Positions 1 through 6,362 of a stretch of DNA of 10,000 nucleotides are shown piece after piece. Within the stretch, counting starts at the first letter, position 1. The number at the start of each line of letters is the position of its first letter. Location of the stretch: contig CM022679.1 in NCBI GenBank assembly GCA_012295275.1, positions 27,402,483-27,412,482 of the forward strand, in the 5' to 3' direction. The stretch comes from Chrysomallon squamiferum (Eukaryota; Mollusca; Gastropoda; Neomphalida; Peltospiridae). A model generated the notes under the pieces. It was not told where the DNA came from and did not search any database. It saw only the letters and a program-made list of their open reading frames with translations. The translations under genes and the position numbers were made by a program.

Positions 1-55
<55 letters not shown>

Positions 56-56
56 A
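1..56. repeat. AAT microsatellite switching to ATT
   Basis: ATA/AAT units run from the window edge to about 41, then flip to TAT/ATT units to 56. This makes a self-complementary tract with a palindromic switch point. The array continues off the left edge. Confidence 0.95.
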
Positions 57-174
57 AAATTTCAACTTAGCTTAATATTCTTTCTTTTATTTGATTGAAG
101 TAGTTTATTATTTAAAAAGAAAAAAATGTATATCTACAGTATATAAATAAACAGTCAGGTGTTAGTATTCAAAA

Positions 175-180
175 TTTATT
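175..180 (-). terminator. Candidate polyadenylation signal AATAAA
   Basis: TTTATT on the plus strand reads AATAAA on the coding strand, about 335 nt after the stop codon. It is the first canonical hexamer after exon 3. Others occur at 109-104 and 91-86. In DNA this AT-rich the hexamer is common, so support is modest. Confidence 0.35.
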
Positions 181-513
181 TAGGATTATACAATGTTTAT
201 ATTATTCTACATATAATTATTACAAACAATAAAACAAACAAACAAATAAAAATACAAAAATACAAAAATAAAAATAAAAATCAAACTTAACAATACTAAT
301 ATCGAAATTGAAAGTTATCATCATCAACACAACACCGACATCACCGACAACAACAACAACAACAATAATAATATTAATAAAAATAATAATAATTATAATT
401 ATAATAAATAAAAGCTCCACCTTATTGTAGTAGATGTTCTTTCCTGTATCTCTCTCTCTCTTTTTTTTTTTTTACATAATATTCCTTAATCTCTTGTGTT
501 TGCTTCTTTGCTT
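175..513 (-). other. Probable 3' UTR of the nucleoredoxin-like gene
   Basis: Sequence after the stop codon on the minus strand. It is AT-rich and contains a TC/T tract (449-473) and GTT/ATT-type repeats (about 345-410 on this strand). The first canonical AATAAA seen downstream of the stop is at 180-175. The true cleavage site cannot be seen from sequence alone. Confidence 0.45.
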
Positions 514-678
514 CTAAGTTTTCTTCACAACTAAATTATCTCTCCACGGAAAGTTCAGAGCATCGGGATCTTCTATGACATGTTTCCGTGCACATTCAGT
601 TATCGTTTCACCTGTTTCGCCATCTAGAAGTATTAATGTTGGTACACTCTCCACCCCAAACCTCTGAGAAATTGACAT
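514..678 (-). CDS. Nucleoredoxin-like thioredoxin-fold protein, terminal coding exon 3
   Basis: Last coding exon, 54 codons plus the stop TAG at 516-514. It encodes residues 103-156, beginning MSISQRFGVESVPTLILLD. The VPT motif carries the cis-proline (P115) that packs against the redox cysteines in thioredoxin-fold proteins. LILLD then GETGETIT is the beta-hairpin usual for nucleoredoxins and tryparedoxins. The tail DPDALNFPW is the family's characteristic C-terminal FPW signature (F145-P146-W147). The acceptor is TATTTTCAG with AG at 680-679, in phase 0 with exon 2. The initial ATG here is an internal methionine, not a start, because the reading frame continues smoothly from exon 2. Overall the protein is a cytosolic-type single domain with no visible signal peptide or membrane segment. 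It could equally be named an NXNL-like or tryparedoxin-like protein. I do not assign orthology. Confidence 0.9.
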   Translation of the reverse strand: MSISQRFGVESVPTLILLDGETGETITECARKHVIEDPDALNFPWRDNLVVKKT

Positions 679-721
679 CTGAAAATAGATAAAATAATTA
701 TAATGAAAGCAAACAAACAAA

Positions 722-729
722 TATGTACG

Positions 730-760
<31 letters not shown>
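722..760. repeat. TATG tetranucleotide array
   Basis: Tandem GTAT units with one early variant (GTAC), inside intron 2. It starts about 40 nt upstream of the exon 3 acceptor on the coding strand, where it reads as CATA repeats. Confidence 0.95.
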
Positions 761-804
761 TGTATACATATAATCTATGCTGATGGACGTGTGCATATAA
801 ATTA

Positions 805-832
805 TGCGTGCGTGTGTGTGTGTGTGTGTGTG
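805..832. repeat. GT dinucleotide array
   Basis: GCGTGCGTGT followed by uninterrupted GT units, in intron 2. Confidence 0.93.
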
Positions 833-1095
833 TATCGAATCGTTTACTAAATATCATTATCGTTATCTTCAAAAATAGTGAAACACCTCTAATAATGTGT
901 ATGTGTATATACATATATATTTTTTTTTTCATTTCTTATCTTATCTTTCTATTTTCTATTTTATTTTTCATACTTTTTATTTCTTCAAATTATTTGTTGT
1001 TTTTCATTTTCACTCACTCTTATTTCTTTCTTTCTTTCTTTTTTTTCCCCTACCTTTAAGATTAATACATTATTAGTATCTTCACACACATTAAA

Positions 1096-1103
1096 TAATG
1101 ATG

Positions 1104-1141
<38 letters not shown>
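1096..1141. repeat. AAT trinucleotide array
   Basis: Two ATG-type units lead into about 13 uninterrupted ATA/AAT units, in intron 2. Confidence 0.94.
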
Positions 1142-1142
<1 letters not shown>

Positions 1143-1543
1143 TATCTGGCAGGTGTTTATTGTTATTTTAATAATTAAATGTAACCAGAGTCGAATACTT
1201 CGGTCTGCGGAAAATCAATGAGGATTGTGTGAAACAAATACATTACATTACTTAGCACGTTTTAGTCATTACCTATTAGCTGCGAGTGTTTGTACTCACT
1301 GGATTGCGTCGCGTGACGTCTGCTCAATGTATATACCACATCAACTATCTGATTGACATCGGTTATTTTCGATTGCGTAAATTACCTTCGTTTAATTTGT
1401 TTGGGTTTTTTTTTGGCTATCATTATTATTAAAAGATTTTTTTTTTTTTAATTTTTTTTTTTAAAGAAATCTATTTTGGGGTCGATAAAGGAGTAAGTAG
1501 GAAAAAGACAAAGAAATAAAAAAGAGATAATTACGTTGAAAAC

Positions 1544-1544
<1 letters not shown>

Positions 1545-1569
<25 letters not shown>
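1545..1569. repeat. 25-nt A tract
   Basis: Uninterrupted run of A, preceded by a purine-rich AAAG-type stretch and followed by more A-rich DNA. On the coding strand it is a T tract inside intron 2. No retroposon body or target duplication was recognised next to it. Confidence 0.93.
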
Positions 1570-1576
<7 letters not shown>

Positions 1577-1782
1577 TAAAAGAAAGAAAAAACGAAAAAA
1601 CAAGCAGAAACAAATTCGAAAAAAGCTATTTTTTTTTTATATATTGGTTTTAGTATGCTTTTTTATATACGTATTTACTTATATACGTATATAGATCAAT
1701 GTTTGTATATCTTTCAGAATCATATATATATCCGTTAATAGGAATCTCTTTAAAGTTTGCGTTAATATCTAGTGTCTATGTA

Positions 1783-1885
1783 TATACATGTATGTATGTA
1801 TTCAGATGAGTGTGTGTGTGGATGTATGTATGTATGTATGTATGTATGTATGTATGAATGTATGTATGTATGTAAGCATGTATGT
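1783..1885. repeat. TATG array with interruptions
   Basis: Tandem ATGT/TATG units, interrupted by a TTCAGATGAG segment, a short GT tract, one GAATG variant and one AAGCATG variant. This is intron 2 and the largest tetranucleotide array in the gene. The interruptions suggest an old, partly degraded array. Confidence 0.9.
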
Positions 1886-2008
1886 GTTGGGAAGCTAAGG
1901 GTTGAGACACAGGACGATTGAACACAGTGGTGTTCCTACATATACTGTAACAAAACCACACAGAAAACATGGTTGATGTGGGTTCCCACAACAAACGCCC
2001 AGTGTGTT

Positions 2009-2062
2009 CAGACCTTTTATGTGTGCACGTGCATTTGTGCGCGTGTTGTGTGTGTGCGCACT
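2009..2062. repeat. GT-rich (CA-rich on the gene strand) tract next to the exon 2 donor
   Basis: Imperfect TGTGTGC/GCGTG repeats starting about 30 nt inside intron 2 from its 5' splice site. On the transcript this is a CA-rich tract. Confidence 0.75.
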
Positions 2063-2091
2063 TCACGCGTATACACCTACACATAACTTAC

Positions 2092-2300
2092 TATCTGAGA
2101 TCGTGATTTATAATCAGCCATCAAAAATGGCAACACGTCGGTGGCAGGGTCTTCATCATCGTCGTCGTCACTGTTAGAAGAAATTGCAACAATTTCAAAA
2201 TTGTCTCCCTTTCTGGTCGACTTGAGATTGTTGTAAAATAGTTTGAGCTGCTTTGAAAAATGTTGACAAGGCAGACACCAGTTTCCATAGAAATAAATAC
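2092..2300 (-). CDS. Nucleoredoxin-like thioredoxin-fold protein, coding exon 2 (redox motif)
   Basis: Central exon, 209 nt: two bases complete the split glycine codon, followed by 69 codons (residues 34-102). It begins IYFYGNWCLPCQHFSKQLK, the strand-helix unit of a thioredoxin fold with the redox-active pair C41 and C44 in WCLPC. In this family the two cysteines cycle between thiol and disulfide to reduce partner proteins. The next strand, FEIVAISS, is followed by an acidic run (five Asp, Glu, Asp; residues 77-83) and then LPFLMADYKSRSQ, equivalent to the segment that in nucleoredoxins and tryparedoxins leads to the cis-proline strand. The acceptor is a pyrimidine-rich tract ending CAG (AG at 2302-2301). 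The donor ATA|GTAAGT is close to consensus, with GT at 2091-2090. Exon 2 is not visible as an ATG-initiated frame because it starts and ends at splice sites. It is assigned from protein similarity and phase agreement. Confidence 0.88.
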
Positions 2301-2317
2301 CTGACAGAGGTAAAAAT

Positions 2318-2339
2318 GGAAGAAGAAGAAGAAGAAGAA
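2318..2339. repeat. GAA trinucleotide array
   Basis: Six or so tandem GAA units in intron 1, which read as TTC on the transcript strand. They lie just upstream of the exon 2 acceptor and may add to its pyrimidine-rich context. Confidence 0.88.
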
Positions 2340-2495
2340 TATGTTAATGAAATACGTTATAAACGATAAAGGTTTATTATGGGAAAAAAGATCGTTAGAG
2401 TAAACGAATAGCTAATAAAGCAAATGGAAGAGAATAATTTTTGACTCTAAGTTCTGACTTGTAATGCAAAAGTAATGAATGAAATATAACATGGA

Positions 2496-2587
2496 ATAAT
2501 AATAATAATAATATATATAGCTTAAATATACTTTATTTATTTATTTATTTGTTCATTTATCTATCATCGTCATCATCATCATCATTT
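2496..2587. repeat. Cluster of short AAT, TTTA and CAT arrays
   Basis: Three small arrays in succession: AAT (2496-2514), TTTA (2530-2551) and CAT/TCA (2566-2587), all inside intron 1. Confidence 0.85.
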
Positions 2588-2718
2588 TTCCAGAAAAATT
2601 CGGAAAATCGGCTGTTTTTGACAGTAGCTACTTTTGAATTATTCGCGCTTTGTTTTAGTTTTCGTGAAGACAATTCAAGTAAGTGTGTGGCTGTGTACAG
2701 GTGATCCTTTCACAACAA

Positions 2719-2744
2719 TTTTTTTTTTTTTTTTTTTTTTTTTT
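2719..2744. repeat. 26-nt T tract
   Basis: Uninterrupted run of T in intron 1, an A tract on the transcript strand. Confidence 0.93.
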
Positions 2745-3220
2745 CAATTTACCATCATATTCATTTATTATCATGTCTAAAAAGGCTGGCAGAAACACAT
2801 CTTGAAAGTGAAAAGAGTATTCTGTACCGAGGTTTTAGGAATTTTAAGTGCCAAGCTTGCCAGGTAAATACTTCGTTACCTGAATCGTTTTATAAATACA
2901 CTTGATATTTTTCTTCTAATTTTTTTATTTTTTTATTTTTTTTTAAATTTATTTATTTTTATTTTGTTAAACATTCTTTCTGTCGCTATTTGTTATTTCT
3001 TTTCTAGATCCTTACAGAGACAAAGTATATTAAATAGATATAAGCAGATGCATATGTCTATAATTGTATATAAATATACATCTGAAGGTATTCATATATG
3101 ATTGTATCAAAACTTCTTCATCGTACGTACAAAAGCATGCATATAATTATGTATCAACTTATTAACTCAAATATTCACACGGTAATTAATATAAAACAAA
3201 TAATTAATAAAGTACACTAC

Positions 3221-3317
3221 CTATAATTTTGTCTGGACCAGCCAGCGAGGAGACCGGAACTCTACAACCTTTGCGGTCAAGAACAAACTTTCCAAAGACA
3301 TCTTGTAAAACGTCCAT
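3221..3317 (-). CDS. Nucleoredoxin-like thioredoxin-fold protein, coding exon 1
   Basis: First coding exon of a three-exon gene, encoding residues 1-32 plus one base of codon 33. It reads MDVLQDVFGKF, then a basic/hydrophobic stretch, then SLAGPDKIIG, which matches the N-terminal layout of nucleoredoxins: a short amphipathic helix, then a strand leading into the redox motif. The chosen ATG (3317-3315) has G at -3 and G at +4, a good animal initiation context, and gives a 156-residue product, a usual size for single-domain nucleoredoxin-like proteins. The frame stays open upstream to a TGA at 3599-3597, with further ATGs at 3425 (192 aa product, A at -3) and 3482 (211 aa, poor context). An N-terminal extension therefore cannot be excluded. 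The donor is AG|GTAGTG with GT at 3220-3219. The split glycine codon (G|GT) joins in phase to exon 2. Confidence 0.8.
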
Positions 3318-3599
3318 TGCTGAACGCCAAATCCGAACTAAACCGAATCCGCTCCTTGCGATTTTCCCGCTAACAAAGATTCGCCCAGCCACCAGCTGTG
3401 TATCCGAAAGCCGTAGTAATGACATATTTGCACAATTGATCTTTCTCTTTTCAGTGCAATTAACTGGTGATTTTTTCGTCATTAAAGGTATCCGTCTCGG
3501 TGTATGTGGTGTGGGTTTTTTTCGTGTTTGGTTTTTTTTTTTTTTTTTTTGGCGTTGTGTTCTGTTGTCAACAAAATAATCTTTAGCGCTAATGTTTCA
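3318..3599 (-). other. Probable 5' UTR, or N-terminal extension, of the nucleoredoxin-like gene
   Basis: Upstream of the preferred ATG the same frame is open back to the TGA at 3599-3597, with in-frame ATGs at 3425 and 3482. If translated from 3482 it would add 55 residues before the family-like N-terminus. Those residues are basic and show no motif I recognise. Part of the stretch is a T-tract (3532-3550 on the plus strand), which would be poly-lysine in this frame. I favour UTR/promoter-proximal sequence. Confidence 0.4.
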
Positions 3600-3847
3600 G
3601 ACTGTTTTCAAAGAAGGATGTATAGAAAGCAAGTATTTCTAGCCGATAGTTTGTTTTGACAAGTTCTGACGCTAGTGAACAAATTATTGTTAATGCGTTC
3701 GCTTGAAAATAAATTGCTTATTAATAACTGCATTTTCGAACACAAAGAGTAAATGATTTGGTCTGGAAAATATATTTTCAGCTGTCTTTCAATTTCCAGA
3801 ATAGGGATTTTTTTGGAGGGGTTTTCGGATTTCGATTAATTTATTTC

Positions 3848-3854
3848 AGTAATA

Positions 3855-3904
<50 letters not shown>
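3848..3904. repeat. AAT trinucleotide array
   Basis: About 18 units of AAT with early AGT variants. It lies in the gene-free stretch upstream of the nucleoredoxin-like gene. Confidence 0.95.
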
Positions 3905-3959
3905 CAGAAACCATAAACAAATCCCAGATAATATAAACTGGAACGTAAGTTACTTTTAC

Positions 3960-4030
3960 TTTATCTATCTATCTGTCTGTCTATCTATCTGTCTATCTAT
4001 CTATCTATCTGTCTAGCTATCTACCTATCC
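3960..4030. repeat. TCTA/TCTG compound tetranucleotide array
   Basis: About 17 tandem TCTA units interspersed with TCTG and ending in degenerate units (CTAG, CTAC). This is a typical compound GATA/CAGA-type microsatellite. Confidence 0.94.
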
Positions 4031-4340
4031 ATAATACATACATAGAGAGGGGAATGCTGACATATAGACAAACACACTCACAAATACATATTCAGAGGGA
4101 CAGACAAAGAAAAAGATATAGAAATAGCGTTACGTTCAAGCATATGTACATTCATATACACACACACATACACACGCATGAAACGGTGAACAGTAAAATA
4201 CAAATATACACATACAGGGACTCATCGCTGAAGTGCACTTTTATTTAAAAATACGTAACATCCACACATAACATTAGTTTATACAAAAAGAAAATATCGA
4301 AATAAGTATTCGAGCGTATTTTTGTTTTTGTTATTTTTAA

Positions 4341-4468
4341 TGTTTTTTTTTTTTTTATTTTTTTTTTTGGATCCGTGGTGGTGGGCGGTGTTTTTTTTTT
4401 TGACTCCTTTTTTTTTTTTTTTTTTGGCTTTTTGGTTTGGTTTTCCTCTTCTTCTTCTTCTTCTTCTT
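4341..4468. repeat. T tracts and CTT array
   Basis: Several T runs (about 4341-4369 with one A, 4391-4401, 4409-4425) separated by G-rich interruptions such as GGTGGTGGGCGG, ending in a CTT array (4446-4468). Both strands are open here only because of this low complexity. Confidence 0.88.
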
Positions 4469-4829
4469 TTCAATCATGTTTCTATAATTATTTTTATTGA
4501 TTAACGTATTGGCCATATATGTTTCAGTTGTCGTGTACTAACAGGTCAATATTCTTGAAATGCGTGACAGTCTTACATTAAGTACATACAAATCAGTGCG
4601 TAGGTCACACACATTGTAGGTGAGTGCATTTACCTAGTTTCCCACAGAACTTTCACTTTTATCTAGAGAATTATAACGACTCCATTTTATTGAAATCCCG
4701 CATATTCCTGTTGTGCGCATGGATTTCATTTCTGCTTCTTTACAAATACCTAGAAGCACGTACACACGTATATTTACTTCGATTAATTACTTATTAACTC
4801 ACACACATACATATACACAGACATTCACG

Positions 4830-4832
<3 letters not shown>

Positions 4833-4863
<31 letters not shown>
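4833..4863. repeat. GT dinucleotide array
   Basis: About 15 uninterrupted TG units, preceded by a CA/CATA-rich stretch (4798-4822) that is partly complementary to it. Confidence 0.95.
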
Positions 4864-4866
<3 letters not shown>

Positions 4867-5246
4867 CTAATTGTTGTTATTTATGAAATATTTTGTTTTG
4901 ATGTATAGTGACAACAGATCAATACCTAAAAATATACAAGTATATTAACATTACTTTCACCTATTCAAATGTAATATTATATAAACTTTAAAAGTAACAG
5001 CTAAACAAAAAGGAAAAAACAACACAGAGGAAAAAAAGTACAAACATTAACCCATCTTTATTTCGAAAATGAAAACTACAACTTTTTACAAATTAACGTT
5101 TCATGCTTTATTTTTTTTTTAATTATTATTATTTTTTTTTTTACAAATTCTTCTGTGACATTGTCAGTACTATTCAATCTGTCCGCTGTCACTCTGCAGA
5201 CAAAATGACAAACAAGCGCATGGTGCTTATACTTCATGCAGATTTT

Positions 5247-5377
5247 AAGTGATTATCGATCACTTTCAGTTTCGAAAAACTCATCTCACAGGTAGCAACA
5301 TTAACAGCAATTGTGAGAAAAAATTATCAGCATTATTACTATTTGAACACGAGTTCCTAAGGTTACACTTTTGAATA
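5247..5377 (+). repeat. Inverted repeat arm A (131 bp, perfect partner at 5971-6101)
   Basis: Begins AAGTGATTATCGATCACTTT and ends TTACACTTTTGAATA. Base-by-base comparison with the reverse complement of 5971-6101 shows no difference. The outer 19 nt form a small hairpin of their own (AAGTGAT, five-base loop, ATCACTT). Confidence 0.95.
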
Positions 5378-5394
5378 AGCAGCAGAAGTTCAAG

Positions 5395-5547
5395 ATGGCG
5401 TTCTTTCCACGTTCGTTAAAAGCATCGACAGCTGAAGTCCTTTTCTCTCAACTGTTGACTAAAATCTGTCTTGCAGTACTACGTCAAGTATCGAAGAATG
5501 TGAAACTTACGGTAGATGAATTGATGACAAAGCAAATAACATACTAA
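5395..5547 (+). other. Short 50-codon reading frame in the foldback loop, doubtful
   Basis: An ATG in good context (AAG ATG G) opens a 50-residue frame, MAFFPRSLKAS to LMTKQITY, stopping at TAA 5545-5547. The composition is less low-complexity than other frames in the window. It shows no family I recognise and no transposase motif. It sits inside the inverted-repeat loop and could be a remnant of captured coding sequence or chance. Confidence 0.15.
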
Positions 5548-5662
5548 TGGTGATTTATTGGCAGTGAAAGTTAATAAGCCTGTAGAGAGTAGAGTAAAGA
5601 CTAGTTAAGCTGAAAGACGGTTGATCGATCAGAACTGACCAAAACAGTCGCCCTAATCACAT

Positions 5663-5691
5663 ATAAATAAATAAATAAATAAATAAATAAA
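5663..5691. repeat. AAAT tetranucleotide array
   Basis: About seven ATAA units within the A-A' loop of the foldback element. Confidence 0.93.
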
Positions 5692-5742
5692 CACCTAACC
5701 ACTCACAAAATTCGACTGACCAGAAGAGCCAGGGCAAAAAGA

Positions 5743-5839
5743 CGAAAAATATACTCTCAAACGAATTTGTGTCAAGGAAGACACTGTGTCATGAAATTTC
5801 CATGATAACAATCAAGATGGCGTCTCCCAGACATTAAAA
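5743..5839 (+). repeat. Inverted repeat arm B (97 bp)
   Basis: Begins CGAAAAATATACTCTC and ends CCCAGACATTAAAA. It is the reverse complement of 6125-6237 except for two substitutions and a missing 16-nt block, with TA-type sequence at the indel edges. Confidence 0.93.
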
Positions 5840-5970
5840 GGACGCGCCCATCACTGGCTTATGCAACAGACCGCAAAGTGCCGCCCCAATAAAGCTGTAG
5901 CCAGGGGATGACCGCTCCCATCTCCCCACAGTCTACACTGTTGGTAAACGTCTGTACGGAAAAATATATA

Positions 5971-6101
5971 TATTCAAAAGTGTAACCTTAGGAACTCGTG
6001 TTCAAATAGTAATAATGCTGATAATTTTTTCTCACAATTGCTGTTAATGTTGCTACCTGTGAGATGAGTTTTTCGAAACTGAAAGTGATCGATAATCACT
6101 T
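5971..6101 (-). repeat. Inverted repeat arm A' (131 bp)
   Basis: Exact reverse complement of 5247-5377. Its outer end merges into the 57-nt hairpin at 6064-6120. Confidence 0.95.
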
Positions 6102-6120
6102 TCAGTTTCGAAAAACTCAT
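6064..6120. repeat. 57-nt near-perfect hairpin
   Basis: Two perfectly complementary 26-nt arms (6064-6089 and 6095-6120) flank a 5-nt loop CGATA. The arm sequence (ATGAGTTTTTCGAAACTGAA and onward) is also the outer part of arm A, so this motif occurs three times: once near 5259-5284 and twice here. Confidence 0.94.
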
Positions 6121-6124
6121 ATCA

Positions 6125-6237
6125 TTTTAATGTCTGGGAGACGCCATCTTGATTGTTATCATGGAAATTTCATGACACAATGTCTTACTTGACACAAATT
6201 CGTTTGAGAGTATGGGTATGTGCCGCTATATTTTTCG
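6125..6237 (-). repeat. Inverted repeat arm B' (113 bp)
   Basis: Partner of 5743-5839, longer by a 16-nt block around 6213-6229 that includes GTGCCGC. The outer end TATATTTTTCG directly abuts the TA of the next element. Confidence 0.93.
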
Positions 6238-6239
6238 TA

Positions 6240-6280
6240 AGGGGGTACGGAAAAAAATACCACTGGAAGAAATGGCACTG
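6240..6280 (+). repeat. Left imperfect terminal inverted repeat
   Basis: AGGGGGTACGG, an A tract, then CACTGGAAGAAATGGCAC. It pairs imperfectly with the reverse complement of 7010-7051. Confidence 0.55.
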
Positions 6281-6362
6281 TGCAAATTTGGAAAAAAAGA
6301 CACCTGAAAAAAAAAATGTTATTGCTTATTGACATTTAGTTATTGGTAGTAGGTGAAGTCCT

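Larger units (their letters stand above)
679..2091 (-). other. Intron 2 of the nucleoredoxin-like gene (1413 nt)
   Basis: GT-AG intron in phase 0, from GTAAGT at 2091 to TTTCAG at 679. It is rich in simple repeats: CA/GT-rich DNA next to the donor (about 2009-2062), two TATG arrays, GT and AAT arrays, and A and T tracts. The moderately complex part (about 1150-1400) shows no exon that fits the gene and no recognised element. Confidence 0.82.
2301..3220 (-). other. Intron 1 of the nucleoredoxin-like gene (920 nt)
   Basis: GT-AG intron in phase 1, from GTAGTG at 3220 to TGTCAG at 2301. It contains a GAA/CTT tract (about 2318-2339), an AAT tract (2496-2514), a TTTA tract (2530-2551), a CAT tract (2566-2587), a 26-T run (2719-2744) and AT-rich DNA. 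No exon or element is recognised inside it. Confidence 0.82.
3600..5246. other. Gene-free stretch upstream of the nucleoredoxin-like gene
   Basis: Apart from the arrays listed separately I see no coding region, RNA gene or transposon in this interval. The non-repetitive parts (3600-3840, 4500-4760, 4870-5246) are AT-rich, with frequent stops in all frames. The gene's promoter presumably lies at the left end, but I recognise no convincing core element. Confidence 0.6.
5247..6237. mobile_element. Foldback (inverted-repeat) composite element, order A-B-A'-B'
   Basis: Two interleaved inverted-repeat pairs define this segment. Arms A (5247-5377) and A' (5971-6101) are perfect reverse complements over 131 bp, separated by 593 nt. 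Arms B (5743-5839) and B' (6125-6237) match with two mismatches plus a 16-nt insertion in B'. B lies inside the A-A' loop and B' lies outside it. Neither pair has an open reading frame of transposase size between its arms, so any mobility would depend on enzymes supplied elsewhere. The perfect A/A' identity suggests a recent event, or copying between the arms. I cannot assign a superfamily. It could be two nested or adjacent MITEs, or one rearranged foldback transposon. Confidence 0.7.

Noticed and set aside
633-932. 99-codon minus-strand frame rich in His-Thr and Tyr-Ile
   Set aside because: It is a translation of GT and TATG arrays inside intron 2.
1545-1569. A tract as the tail of a SINE or processed pseudogene
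   Set aside because: I found no tRNA-like A/B boxes, gene-like body or target duplication around this or the other A/T tracts.
1776-2084. 102-codon minus-strand frame next to exon 2
   Set aside because: It lies after the exon 2 donor and is mainly TATG and GT repeat translation. The real exon ends at GTAAGT.
3229-3579. 116-codon plus-strand open frame
   Set aside because: It is antisense to exon 1 and its upstream sequence. The minus strand carries the family-consistent protein and splice sites, and the plus-strand peptide ends in poly-Phe from a T tract.
4279-4504. Open frames on both strands giving Arg/Lys-rich and Phe/Leu-rich peptides
   Set aside because: They are direct translations of T tracts and the CTT array; no non-repetitive coding content.
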